Source: Kumtagia yinganensis (GTDB lineage Bacteria; Pseudomonadota; Alphaproteobacteria; Rhizobiales; Rhizobiaceae). Taken from it: DNA of 64,000 nucleotides. Both the position numbers and the translations under genes were made by a program. The DNA lies in assembly GCF_040081985.1 (NCBI RefSeq), contig NZ_JBEBMH010000005.1, positions 186,001-250,000 on the forward strand, written 5' to 3'. The notes under the pieces were generated by a model. It had not been told where the DNA came from. It saw only the letters and a list, made by a program, of their open reading frames with translations, and did not search any database. Shown here piece after piece: positions 36,596 through 46,000 of this stretch. The first letter of the stretch is position 1; each line of letters begins with the position of its first letter.

Positions 36596-36629
36596 TCTAA
36601 CGTTGTTAGATTTATCTAACGATGTTAGA
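36596..36629. promoter_or_regulatory. Tandem TetR operators
   Basis: Two 15-bp perfect inverted repeats, TCTAACGTTGTTAGA (36596-36610) and TCTAACGATGTTAGA (36615-36629), 19 bp centre to centre (nearly two helical turns), in the 75-bp gap between the divergent monooxygenase and TetR genes. They should control both directions. Confidence 0.85.
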
Positions 36630-36656
36630 TTGTCAATAGGAAATGGAGACTGCCGA

Positions 36657-37295
36657 ATGCGCATCGTCAAAGAGGATGTCGTCGCCACCGCCCTGGATTT
36701 GCTGGACGAGGTAGGGATGGAGGGGCTGACCATGCGCAAGCTGGCCGATGCGCTGCGGATACAGGCGCCGTCGTTGTACTGGCACTTCGCCAGCAAGGAG
36801 GTGCTGCTGGAGGGAATGGCGGACGCCCTGATGGCGCCGGTGGCACGGCAGAACCCGCAAGACGAGACATGGGACACGCGCCTTGCCCGCATTGCCGGCG
36901 AGGTGCGCCAGGCACTGCTGTCGCATCGCGACGCCGCACGCGTCTTTGCCGGCACCTATCCCGTGTCGGAAAACGTGCTTCGGGTTGGCTCGCTCCTGAT
37001 CGAATGCCTCAAGGCAGCGGGCGCGGATGACCGCAAGGCAAGCTGGGAGGCATTCGGCCTCGTCTATTTCGTCATCGGGTTCGCGATCGAGGAACAATCG
37101 CTGTCGGCAAAGGCGCAAGGCGGCGACGCATCCGCCGAGGAAGACGGCCTGCTGGCGCGTTATCCAGCCGCAGCCCTCGCCATACGCGAAATTACAGCCG
37201 AGAATGCCGATGTTCGGTTCGAATACAGCCTGCGCGGACAGGTCGAAGCCTTGCGAGCACGAGCAGCGGGGTGGGGGGCTTCGGCAGCCGGTTAG
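36657..37295 (+). CDS. TetR-family transcriptional repressor
   Basis: 212 aa. N-terminal HTH MRKLADALRIQAPSLYWHFA-SKEVLLEGMAD; the C-terminal part resembles the TetR_C1 ligand-binding domain, as in TetR proper (DAARVFAGTYPVSENVLRVG and FGLVYFVIGFAIEEQ). Probably represses itself and the divergent FAD monooxygenase/RidA operon through the tandem palindromes upstream. ATG at 36657 follows ATGGAGAC. Its last four bases overlap the stop of the convergent MFS gene. Confidence 0.92.
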   Translation: MRIVKEDVVATALDLLDEVGMEGLTMRKLADALRIQAPSLYWHFASKEVLLEGMADALMAPVARQNPQDETWDTRLARIAGEVRQALLSHRDAARVFAGTYPVSENVLRVGSLLIECLKAAGADDRKASWEAFGLVYFVIGFAIEEQSLSAKAQGGDASAEEDGLLARYPAAALAIREITAENADVRFEYSLRGQVEALRARAAGWGASAAG

Positions 37296-38920
37296 CCTAT
37301 ATCCACCGGCGGCTTCACCTGAAGGCCGGGCTCGGTCCAGTCGGTGGGGCGCACGACCGTGCGGTGCACCTTCGGCGGCTCGGCGCCGCTGTGCAGGGCG
37401 CGGATGCGGTCGTCCACGACGGCATCGGCCTGGGTGCGGCGCTGGTTGTGGCGCAGGTAATCGTGCCAGGTCGGGACGTGATAGGACTCGATCCATTGCT
37501 CGGGTTTTTCAGTGTCGCGCAGCAGTTCCCATTGCCGCGCGCCGTCGCGGCGGCGGATGCGTTCGCGGTCGTGCATGGCCTTCAGGAAGGCGCGGGTGTC
37601 CTCTTCCCTAATGACGTATTCGATCAGGATCGCTACCGGACCGCTGCGTCCGCGCAGGTCGAGCGCGACATTCGGGACCTTCCAACGATTGAGCGGATCA
37701 AGATTGTCGGAGGTCTTTTCCGGCAGCGCCAGTTTGAACCCGATCGCCGCGCCAAGGAGCATGATGCCCGCGGCCGACAGCAGTGCGATGTCCGTGCCGT
37801 ATTCTTCCGCCACCAGCCCCCAGACCCATGCGCCCAGCGCCATGCCGCCGAAGGTCGCGGTCTGGTAGAGCGAAAGCGCTCGGCCGAGCACCCAGCGCGG
37901 CGTCGACAGTTGCACCGTCACATTGAACATCGATAGGGCGAATACCCAGCTTGCGCCGCCGATGGCGACTCCCAGCCCGGCGACCCAGGCATTTGGGGCG
38001 AGCGCGATGATGGTCGCGCAGACAGCGAAGGCAATGAAGGCGGCGCGCGCGATGGCCTCGTTCGACCAGTTCTCGCGCATCCGGCCACCGAGGAAGGCGC
38101 CGCCAATCGCACCGATGCCATAGCAGCCAAGCAGCAGGCCGTAGAGCAGCGGCCCGCCGCCCGGCAGGTCGCGCGCCACCAGCGGCAGCATCGCCAGCAC
38201 CACGATGGCGCTGAGGCCGAAGACGAAACCGCGCAGCATCACCTTCTCGATGTGCGGCGACATGGCGACATAGCGCAGACCCGCCGACATGGCGGGGCCG
38301 AGCGTCTCCGGCGGAAGCGCGCTGGGAACGGTATCGCGCTTCCAGCGGGCCATGACGAAGATCAGGGGAAGATAGCTCAGCACGTTGACAGCGAAGGCGG
38401 CAGCCGCGCCGGCGGTGGCGACGATGATGCCGCCGATCGCAGGTCCGACACTGCGTGTGAGGTTGAAGTTGACGCTGTTCAGTATCACCGCGGCGGAGAG
38501 CAGGGGACGCGGCACCATATCGCCCACGGAAGCCTGCCAGGACGGATTGTTGAGCGCCGTGCCGCATCCTATCAGGAAGGTGAAGACCAGCAGCAGCCAG
38601 GGATTGAGGATATTTAGATAAGCGCAAACCGCCAGCAGGATCGACACCGTGAACATCAGAAGTTGGGCGGCGAGCATCACCCTGCGGCGGTCGAAATTGT
38701 CGGCTATGGCGCCGGCGGCCAGCGAGAAGATCATGATCGGCAGCGTGGTCGATGCCTGGACGAGCGCTACCATGTCGTCGGATGCGGAGATGGAGGTCAT
38801 CAGCCACGCCGCGCCGACCGACTGGATCAGGCCGCCGAGATTGGATGCGAGGCTGGCGAACCATATTTCCCGGAACACGGGATGCCCCATGGGAGCCAGG
38901 GGCGATATGCGGTCGGTCAC
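37292..38920 (-). CDS. MFS exporter (PF05977-type) with cytosolic C-terminal domain
   Basis: 542 aa. Residues ~1-400 hold about 12 membrane helices of the EntS-like/transmembrane secretion effector MFS family (ADNFDRRRVMLAAQLLMFTV gives the loop 2-3 motif). The last ~125 residues are soluble with VAILIEYVIREEDTRAFLKA and GARQWELLRDTEKPEQWIES-YHVPTWHDYLRHNQR, resembling an ABM/EthD-like dimeric ferredoxin-like fold. Start: GTG at 38920 with AAGGAGG 9 bp upstream. Efflux of an unknown small molecule. Convergent with TetR, so not in that regulon by position. Confidence 0.85.
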   Translation of the reverse strand: MTDRISPLAPMGHPVFREIWFASLASNLGGLIQSVGAAWLMTSISASDDMVALVQASTTLPIMIFSLAAGAIADNFDRRRVMLAAQLLMFTVSILLAVCAYLNILNPWLLLVFTFLIGCGTALNNPSWQASVGDMVPRPLLSAAVILNSVNFNLTRSVGPAIGGIIVATAGAAAAFAVNVLSYLPLIFVMARWKRDTVPSALPPETLGPAMSAGLRYVAMSPHIEKVMLRGFVFGLSAIVVLAMLPLVARDLPGGGPLLYGLLLGCYGIGAIGGAFLGGRMRENWSNEAIARAAFIAFAVCATIIALAPNAWVAGLGVAIGGASWVFALSMFNVTVQLSTPRWVLGRALSLYQTATFGGMALGAWVWGLVAEEYGTDIALLSAAGIMLLGAAIGFKLALPEKTSDNLDPLNRWKVPNVALDLRGRSGPVAILIEYVIREEDTRAFLKAMHDRERIRRRDGARQWELLRDTEKPEQWIESYHVPTWHDYLRHNQRRTQADAVVDDRIRALHSGAEPPKVHRTVVRPTDWTEPGLQVKPPVDIG

Positions 38921-39110
38921 CGGCGGGTTCCTCCTTCGCAACCGCGGCTAAACCAGATTTGCCGGTGATTTCATAGCCTCTTCGCGCCAGCGAGAACCGG
39001 TGCAGTCGCCGGGAGCTTGCTGGACCAATACCTTGGGGGTTCGGCTGGAACAAATCCCGAAAAATGTCGACCTGACGTCGAGTTGTTCAATGCGTAGGCT
39101 GCGCCCCTGA

Positions 39111-39142
39111 TCCCGAAGGCCGCTATTCAGCGGCCTTCGGGA
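39111..39142 (-). terminator. Strong hairpin spanning the RND gene stop codon
   Basis: A perfect 14-bp stem TCCCGAAGGCCGCT / AGCGGCCTTCGGGA with a 4-nt loop. The stop codon (39123-39125) lies at the junction of one arm and the loop. No T-run follows, so it is either a factor-aided terminator or an mRNA-stabilising end. Confidence 0.6.
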
Positions 39143-42100
39143 AGGGCACGGGAGACGCGGCAGGCTTCGACGCGGCGACGGCCGGCGTAGCCTTGTTGCG
39201 CCGGAAGACGCGGCGGAAGAAGCCGTAGACCTTGCTGTTCTTGCTGCGCGTGAACACCATCAGCATCGACGGCGTGACGATCAGCGTCAGCACGGTGGCG
39301 AAGGACAGGCCGAAAACGATCGCCGAGGACAGCGCGATCCACCATTGAGTCGACGGCGCGTTGATCGTCGTCTCCTGGTGGAAGATTTCAAGGCCAAGGC
39401 CGAAGGCGATCGGCAGCACGCCGAGGATCGCCGACACCGCCGTCAGCACCACCGGACGGGCGCGCTCGCGGCAGGTCTGCAGCACCGCTTCTTCTTTCTC
39501 CCAGCCTTCCTCGCGCAGCCGGTCGTAGGTGTCGATCAGCACGATGTTGTTGTTCACCACCACGCCGGCCAGCGCGATGAAGCCGATGCCGGACATGACG
39601 ATGACGAAGGTCTGTCCGGTGAGCAGCATGCCGAGCAGCGCGCCGACGATCGCCATGACGACGCAGGTCAGGACGAGGATGACGCTGGTAAACTTGTTGA
39701 ACTGCGCGAGCAGCACGATGAAGATCAGGAACATCGCCGCGCCGAAGGCGCTGATGAGGAACGCGCCAGCCTCCGCGCTGTCCTCGTTGGAACCGGCCAG
39801 CTTCCAGTCAACGCCGGTCTTGGCCATGTCGCCGACGACCTTGCTGACCGCGGCCTGCACCTCCGCGACCTGGAAACCCGAGGCGACGTTGGCCTGGATG
39901 GTGATGGTGCGCTTGCCGTCGATGCGGTTGAGCACGCCGACGGTCGGTTCCGGCTTGCGCGTGACGAAGTTCGAGATCGGCACGGAGCCTTGCGCCGTCT
40001 CGACACGCAGTTCGTCCAGCGCCGACAGCGTGCGGCGGTCCTCGGGCAGGCGCAGCCTGATGTCGACGGCATCGTCGGCGCCCGGAGGCCGGTAGTCGGT
40101 CAATTTCAAGCCGGTGGTAACGAGCTGCACGACCGTGCCGACCGCCACCGGCGAAATGCCGTATTGCGCGGCCTTGGCGCGGTCGATCTGGAGCGCCCAG
40201 TCAACGCCGGGTGGCGGAAGGCCATCGGACAGGTCGATCACGCCCGGCACTTTCGCGACCGCGGCGGCGACCTGCTTTGCGTAGTCATTCAGACCCGCAG
40301 GGTCGGTTGCCGAGAGCTGGACCTGGATCGCCTTGCCGGTCGGCGGTCCCGCATCCGGCACCCGCACCTCGACATCGACACCTGGAATGCCGGCCATGGC
40401 GACGCGCAGATCGTCGAGGATCTGGTGTGCCGACTTGCGTTCGCGCCAGTCGATGAACTCGTAGTTGATGACGCCGACCACGTCCTCGGGGATATCCTCG
40501 CCGCCGCGGGTCTTGCCGACCTTGGTCAGCACCGACTTGATGCCCGGCCAGCCGAGCATGCGCTCCTCCGCGACCCGGGTCGCCGCATCCATCTCCTCCA
40601 GCGAGAGGTTGCCGCGCGCATGCACGTAGAGCAGGCCGTAGTCGGGCTCGACGGTCGGGAAGAACTCGACGCCGTTGCCGTATTTGACATAGGCGAACAT
40701 GCCGCCGCCAAGCAGCAGGACGGTCAGCACCAGCGCCGTGATCGGCCAGTGCACGGCGGTCTTGACCACCGCCATGTAGGCGCCGTCACGGTTCTCGTGT
40801 TCGCCGTGCAGCGGCGCCTTGCCGATGAGGGCGCCGATCGCCGGCGCGAAGATCAGCGCGTAGGCCATAGACGCCGCTAGCGTGACGATCAGCGTGATCG
40901 GCAGGTATTTCATGAAATCGCCGACGATGCCGGGCCAGAAGAGCAGCGGCGAGAAGGCGGCGATGCGCGTCAGCGTCGCGGCGATGACCGGCCCGGCCAT
41001 GCGCTTGGCCGCCTCCTCGAAGGCCTGCGCCTTCGGCATGCCTTCGCCCATGCGCCGCTCGGCATATTCGGTGACGATGATGGCGTCGTCGACCAGCATG
41101 CCGACGGCGAGGATCAGGCTGAACAGCACGATCATGTTGATCGTGTAGCCCATCAGCGCGAGCAGCAGGATGCCCATCAGGAACGACGAGGGGATGGCGA
41201 GCCCGATCAGCAGCGAGGCGCGGCCGGACAGCGCGTAGAGGATGACAATGAAAACCAGGATGACCGCGATCAGCACGTGGTTCTGCAGGTCGTTGAGCAA
41301 CTGGTTGACGAAAGTCGACTTGTCCTGGGTGTAGGTCACCGTGAGGTCGGGCAGCGTCTGCTTGTTCTGGTCGCGGAACTCTTCGGCTACCTTCTTGGCG
41401 CCCTCGATCGTCTGCACCACGTTGGCGCCGATGCGCTTCTTGACGGCGATGGTGATGGCGCTCTTGCCGTCGATGCGGGCGATCGTCTCGGCATCCTTGA
41501 AGGTGGAGCGCACCGTGGCGAGGTCGCGAACGCGCACCACGGCATCCTGGCCGGCCACGACCGGAAGGTTGGCGACGTCCTCTGGCGTTTCGATCAGCGC
41601 CGGCACCTTGACCGCGTATTTGCCTTCCGAGCCTTCGATCGCGCCGGCGGCCACGAGGCTGTTGGAGGCGCCGATGCCCTGGATCATCTGGTCCAACCGC
41701 AGCCCGTAGGAGGCGAGGCGCATAGGATCGATGATCGCCTCGACAAGCTCGTCGCGCGAGCCCTGGATTTCGCCTTCCAGAACGCCCGGAACCTCCTCGA
41801 TGCGGTCGCGCAAGGTCTTTGCCGCGGCGGTCAGTACGCGCTCGGGAATGTCGCCGGACAGGGTGATGAAGACCACCGGGAATTCGGAGAGGTTGACTTC
41901 GTTGACGGTCGGCTCCTCGACGCCCGCCGGCAGGTCGCGCTTGGCGTCCTGGACCTTGTTACGGGTATCGATGAGCGCGTCTCCCAGGTCGACCGACGGA
42001 TCGAACTCGACGATGACGTTGGCACCGCCCTGGAAGGCGTTGGACTTCATCTCCTTGAGCCCCTTGAGGCTCTTCAGCTGGGACTCCACGGGCCGCAGCA

Positions 42101-42287
42101 GCAGGCGCTCCGCATCCTCGGGCGAGATGCCCTGATAGATGAGGCTGACATACATGATCGGGATGGCGACATCCGGCTCGGCTTCTTTCGGCACGGAGTT
42201 GTAGGCCACCGCCCCGGCGATCACCAGAAAGAGGAGCACCGACAGGGTCAGCCGCGCATTGCGTATGGCGAGCTTGACGATATCCAT
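39123..42287 (-). CDS. RND efflux pump, inner-membrane permease (AcrB/HAE1-like)
   Basis: 1,054 aa, standard for the family. First membrane helix near residue 10-30 (LTLSVLLFLVIAGAVAYNSV), porter domain with ESQLKSLKGLKEMKSNAFQG, and the proton-relay Asp pair in GMLVDDAIIVTEYAERRMGE (TM4). Second half repeats the layout with GIGFIALAGVVVNNNIVLID. Exports drugs, detergents or metals, depending on type; the lack of CusA-like Met residues argues for an organic substrate. The adaptor gene is 28 bp upstream. No outer-membrane channel gene is nearby. Confidence 0.93.
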   Translation of the reverse strand: MDIVKLAIRNARLTLSVLLFLVIAGAVAYNSVPKEAEPDVAIPIMYVSLIYQGISPEDAERLLLRPVESQLKSLKGLKEMKSNAFQGGANVIVEFDPSVDLGDALIDTRNKVQDAKRDLPAGVEEPTVNEVNLSEFPVVFITLSGDIPERVLTAAAKTLRDRIEEVPGVLEGEIQGSRDELVEAIIDPMRLASYGLRLDQMIQGIGASNSLVAAGAIEGSEGKYAVKVPALIETPEDVANLPVVAGQDAVVRVRDLATVRSTFKDAETIARIDGKSAITIAVKKRIGANVVQTIEGAKKVAEEFRDQNKQTLPDLTVTYTQDKSTFVNQLLNDLQNHVLIAVILVFIVILYALSGRASLLIGLAIPSSFLMGILLLALMGYTINMIVLFSLILAVGMLVDDAIIVTEYAERRMGEGMPKAQAFEEAAKRMAGPVIAATLTRIAAFSPLLFWPGIVGDFMKYLPITLIVTLAASMAYALIFAPAIGALIGKAPLHGEHENRDGAYMAVVKTAVHWPITALVLTVLLLGGGMFAYVKYGNGVEFFPTVEPDYGLLYVHARGNLSLEEMDAATRVAEERMLGWPGIKSVLTKVGKTRGGEDIPEDVVGVINYEFIDWRERKSAHQILDDLRVAMAGIPGVDVEVRVPDAGPPTGKAIQVQLSATDPAGLNDYAKQVAAAVAKVPGVIDLSDGLPPPGVDWALQIDRAKAAQYGISPVAVGTVVQLVTTGLKLTDYRPPGADDAVDIRLRLPEDRRTLSALDELRVETAQGSVPISNFVTRKPEPTVGVLNRIDGKRTITIQANVASGFQVAEVQAAVSKVVGDMAKTGVDWKLAGSNEDSAEAGAFLISAFGAAMFLIFIVLLAQFNKFTSVILVLTCVVMAIVGALLGMLLTGQTFVIVMSGIGFIALAGVVVNNNIVLIDTYDRLREEGWEKEEAVLQTCRERARPVVLTAVSAILGVLPIAFGLGLEIFHQETTINAPSTQWWIALSSAIVFGLSFATVLTLIVTPSMLMVFTRSKNSKVYGFFRRVFRRNKATPAVAASKPAASPVPFPKAAE

Positions 42288-42315
42288 TAGCTTCTCACCC
42301 TCTGCCGTCCTGACG

Positions 42316-43452
42316 TCAGTTGGTACCGGTGGCTTCGCCGACCAGCTTCTTGATCGTCGCCTCGTCGGCCGGCACGGCCTTCACATGGGCGCCTTCGGCG
42401 ACAAGATCCTGGCCGGCGACGATAATTCGGGCATCGGCGGGTATGCCGCCAAGCACCAAGCCCGTCGGTGTGTCGTCGACTATGTCGATCGGGAAGAAGA
42501 CAACCTTATCGTTCTTATCGACCGCGCGGATGCCGATGTCGCCGGCGTCGGAGAGCGTCACCACCGAACGCGGCAGCATGACGGCATCGGTCGGCTGCCC
42601 GCGCAGCGTGACCTCGGCGGTCATGCCGGCCGGCAGCGCCTTGTCCTCGTTGGGAATCGCCACCTCGATGCGGAAAGTGCGCGTCGTGGCCGAGGCATCG
42701 CGGCTGATATAGCGCAGCGTGCCCTTGAGCTTCTTGCCGTCGACGAGTTGGATTTCCGCCTCGTCCCCGACCTTGAGATATTGCAGGTCGCGCTCGCTGA
42801 CTTCGCCAATGGCCAACAGAGGGTCGAGGTTGATCAGCGTCGCCACCTCGGCGCCGGCCAGGATGGCGCTGCCGCGCTGGACGGGCACGCGGTCGATCAG
42901 GCCGTTGAACGGCGCGTAGATTTCGTAGTTGGCAAGCTCGGCCCTGGCGCCCTCCAGTTGCGACTGGGCCGTGGCAAGCGCCGCACGAGCCTGGTCGGCC
43001 TGGAGTTTCGGTGCGTTTCCGCCCTTCACCAGCTTCTCCGCGGCGTCGGCCTCGGCCTGCCGCTGCGCGACCACGCTCTCCGCCATGCGGATCGCAGCTT
43101 CCTTGTCTCCGGCGTCCAGGCGCATCACCAGGTCGCCGCGGTTGACGCGCTCGCCCTGTTTCACCGGCAGGCTCTGGATGACGCCCATGACGCGGGTGGC
43201 CAACGTCACGCGCTTCTCGGCCTCTGTCCGGCCGGAGATACGGATGGCGCGCGCATGCTGGGTGCGCGGCGGTGTGATGACCGCGACCGTGCGCAGCACG
43301 ACCGGAGGCTTCTCCGCCTCCGCCTTCTTCGCTGCTTCCTCGGCTTCCGGCGCGGCGCTGCCGACCGACGAGAACCGGCCCGTTCCCATCCAGGCGGCGA
43401 AAGCGACCAGCACGACGACCGCAGCCACCTTATGGAATCTGAACTTCGACAT
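42316..43452 (-). CDS. RND efflux periplasmic adaptor (HlyD/AcrA family)
   Basis: 378 aa. N-terminal anchor or signal (VAAVVVLVAFAAWMGTG), barrel-sandwich halves around a coiled coil (AESVVAQRQAEADAAEKLV and AQSQLEGARAELANYEIYAP), then FNGLIDRVPVQRGSAILAG and a C-terminal membrane-proximal domain. Links the RND permease to an outer-membrane channel. First gene of the pump operon. ATG at 43452 chosen; another in-frame ATG lies at 43485. Confidence 0.92.
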   Translation of the reverse strand: MSKFRFHKVAAVVVLVAFAAWMGTGRFSSVGSAAPEAEEAAKKAEAEKPPVVLRTVAVITPPRTQHARAIRISGRTEAEKRVTLATRVMGVIQSLPVKQGERVNRGDLVMRLDAGDKEAAIRMAESVVAQRQAEADAAEKLVKGGNAPKLQADQARAALATAQSQLEGARAELANYEIYAPFNGLIDRVPVQRGSAILAGAEVATLINLDPLLAIGEVSERDLQYLKVGDEAEIQLVDGKKLKGTLRYISRDASATTRTFRIEVAIPNEDKALPAGMTAEVTLRGQPTDAVMLPRSVVTLSDAGDIGIRAVDKNDKVVFFPIDIVDDTPTGLVLGGIPADARIIVAGQDLVAEGAHVKAVPADEATIKKLVGEATGTN

Positions 43453-43721
43453 GATCGTTTCCGTTTGCCGATTAAGCCGAGGCATTCGCAGCCCCGCATA
43501 TGGGTACGTATGGCCGCAGTTACACGCCCGGTCGGCGAACCCCCGGGGGGGCGGCGTACACGTACATCATCTTGTCATCGCCCAAAAGTGAGAATTTTTT
43601 ATCAACCGATCAGGATTCGAGCGATTGGAACATCCTCACGAAGCGTAGAATGCCTTGCAACGCCTGGTTTTGCCGGACAGTGCAGCAATGGCAGCAGCCG
43701 TCAGCAATATTGTCGCACAGC

Positions 43722-45998
43722 TCATACGAACGCTACCTCCTTGCCGAGCGGCAGGGAGCGGATGCGTTTTCCCGTCAGCGCGAAGATCGCATTGGCCAGC
43801 GCCGGAGCGGCCGGCGGCGTGCCGATCTCGCCGACGCCGCCCATCTTGTGGAAGTTCTCGATTATGGCGACTTCGAACTCCGGGCACTGATGGATACGCA
43901 TGGCGTCGAAGTCATGGAAGTTCGACTGCTCGACCGCGCCGTTGGCGAAGGTGATCTCCTGGCCCACAGCCGCTGACAGGCCGTAGATCGCGCCGGAAAT
44001 AAGCTGCGCCTCGATAATGCCGGGATCGAGCGCTGTGCCGACATCCGCCGCGATCCACACTTTCTCGATGCGGATGCCGGAAGGTGTCTGGGCGACCTGC
44101 ACGACCTCGCCGACCCAACTGCCGAAGGACAGCGTGAAGGCGATGCCCTTTGCCTTGCCGGCGGGCAAGGCTTCGCCCCATTTCGCCATAGCTGCAACTT
44201 TTTCGACCACCGTTACCGCCGCCGGGTAGACGGCCATCAGTTTTTTGCGCAATTCGACCGGGTCGGTTTTTCCAGCGGCCGCGATCTCGTCCATGAAGCA
44301 CTCATGGAAGAAGCCGTTGAAAGAGTTGCCGACCGAACGCCACGATCCGACAGGAATGGTGACCGGGGCGGCGATGCCGGTCACACGGTAATTGGCGATC
44401 GTATAGGGCTGGTTGTAGGCGCCGTCGACGATGGTCTTGTCCGGACCGAGTGGCGGGATCGACGGAAACAGCCGCCGCAAGGTGCTGGCAATGACGGAAG
44501 GCGAGGAGACTTTCATGTCGAGCGCGACGGGCAGGCCATCATCGCCGAGCCGCGCCTGGAACTTTCCGGCGGCGGCCGGCCGGTAGGCGTCCTGGCGCAA
44601 ATCCTGCTCGCGCGTCCAGACAACCTTGATGGGGCGCCCGTCTGTCTCCTTCGCCATCAGGGCCGCGCAGAGCGAAAAATCCGCCTCAACCCTTCGGCCG
44701 AAACCGCCGCCGAGCGACGGCGTATGGATATTCACCTTGACCTCGTCGAGTTGCAGCGCCGTTGCGCACAGGCGCCGCGTGATCGTCGGCGCCTGGTTGC
44801 CGGCCCACAGGTCGAGCACGCCGTCCTTCAGCCGCGCCGTGGCGTTCATCGGCTCCATCGCTGCATGGGCGAGATAGGGGACCCAATATTCCGCCTCGAC
44901 CAGCTTTTCGGCCGGCGCATCGGCAAAAGCGACGTCGACATCGCCGTCGTCACGCATCGCCGAGCCGTCGGGCGAAGAGAGGGCATCGGTGAGCACCTTG
45001 GCGATGGCCGCGGTGTCGAGCGGATATTCGGGCACGTCCCACTCTGCCTCGATGGCGTCCGCCGCCTTGAACGCCGCCCAGGTGTTTTTCGCGATGATGC
45101 CGAAGCCATGGCCGTAATTGGTCGCCAGCGGCACGATTTTTATCATGCCCGGCATTTTCTCGGCTTTGGAGAGGTCAGCCTTGAGGGGTTTCGCCCAGAA
45201 CCGTGGGCTGAGTTTTACGGTGCCGAAAAGCATGTCAGGCAGCACCATATCCATGCCGAAGATCGGTGCGCCGGTGACTTTCGCCAGCATGTCGACGCGC
45301 TTCTGCGGTTTGCCGAGCAGCGTCCAGTCGGACTTTGGCTTGAGCGGCGGGTCGGAGGGCGGCGACAATTTGGCCGCGTCGATGGCCACCTCGCCATAGG
45401 TCAGCGAGCGGCCCGACGCCTTGTGGAGAATCGCGGCACCTGCGGTCTCAAGCTCCGCTGCGGGAACTTGAAGCCTAGTGGCGGCTGCCGCAACGAGCAT
45501 CAGCCGCGCAGCAGCGCCGGCCTGCCGCATCTTGATAAAGCCGTCGCGGGTCGAGGCCGAGCCGCCCGTGCCCTGCAGACCGAAAATCTTGCTGACGCCG
45601 CCCATCACGGATCGCATGATCTCGGCGGTGACGCTCTCGTCGTAGAAGGCAAAAGGTCCGCCTTCCTCGATCATCGCCGCGTTGTAATAGGCCCAGGACG
45701 CCGGCCCGTGCTCCACCTTCAGCCCCTCCAGCGGCACGTCGAGTTCTTCCGCGACCATTGCGGCGAGCGTCGTCGAAATGCCCTGGCCCATTTCGGCGCG
45801 GGGCGCGATGACGGTGATGGTGTTGTCGGTGGCGATCTTCACGTAGGGATTGAAGGTGGCCTCGCCCTCGGCGAGGTCGCCTTCCAGAGGGTTCGAGTAA
45901 GGCGTCGCAACATACCAGTAGCCGAAGGCAGCGCCACCGGCGACGGCAGCCGCGCCGAACAGCAAGGCGCGTCGGGTGATCTTGCCCAAGCTGGCCAT
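43722..45998 (-). CDS. Molybdenum hydroxylase large subunit (IorB/aldehyde oxidase type)
   Basis: 758 aa. Tat signal at the N-terminus (ITRRALLFGAAAVAGGAAFG). The molybdopterin cytosine dinucleotide-binding fold shows ISTTLAAMVAEELDVPLEGL, the HAAMEPMNATARLKDG motif, HTPSLGGGFGRRVEADF and GGVGEIGTPPAAPALANAIF near the end (active-site Glu region). Typical of isoquinoline 1-oxidoreductase beta and periplasmic aldehyde dehydrogenases. Electrons would pass to the 2Fe-2S subunit encoded immediately upstream (2-bp gap) and on to a cytochrome not found here. Substrate unknown; aldehydes or N-heterocycles are likely. Confidence 0.92.
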   Translation of the reverse strand: MASLGKITRRALLFGAAAVAGGAAFGYWYVATPYSNPLEGDLAEGEATFNPYVKIATDNTITVIAPRAEMGQGISTTLAAMVAEELDVPLEGLKVEHGPASWAYYNAAMIEEGGPFAFYDESVTAEIMRSVMGGVSKIFGLQGTGGSASTRDGFIKMRQAGAAARLMLVAAAATRLQVPAAELETAGAAILHKASGRSLTYGEVAIDAAKLSPPSDPPLKPKSDWTLLGKPQKRVDMLAKVTGAPIFGMDMVLPDMLFGTVKLSPRFWAKPLKADLSKAEKMPGMIKIVPLATNYGHGFGIIAKNTWAAFKAADAIEAEWDVPEYPLDTAAIAKVLTDALSSPDGSAMRDDGDVDVAFADAPAEKLVEAEYWVPYLAHAAMEPMNATARLKDGVLDLWAGNQAPTITRRLCATALQLDEVKVNIHTPSLGGGFGRRVEADFSLCAALMAKETDGRPIKVVWTREQDLRQDAYRPAAAGKFQARLGDDGLPVALDMKVSSPSVIASTLRRLFPSIPPLGPDKTIVDGAYNQPYTIANYRVTGIAAPVTIPVGSWRSVGNSFNGFFHECFMDEIAAAGKTDPVELRKKLMAVYPAAVTVVEKVAAMAKWGEALPAGKAKGIAFTLSFGSWVGEVVQVAQTPSGIRIEKVWIAADVGTALDPGIIEAQLISGAIYGLSAAVGQEITFANGAVEQSNFHDFDAMRIHQCPEFEVAIIENFHKMGGVGEIGTPPAAPALANAIFALTGKRIRSLPLGKEVAFV

Positions 45999-46000
45999 GG

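Noticed and set aside
43453..43721. Spacer between the RND adaptor and molybdenum hydroxylase genes checked for a hidden gene
   Set aside because: Only short frames without ribosome sites or family features; it holds a C/G homopolymer tract and probably the pump promoter, which I could not define.
39345..43890. Several long plus-strand frames opposite the RND permease and adaptor genes
   Set aside because: They mirror the codon structure of the pump genes on the minus strand and have no recognisable domains.
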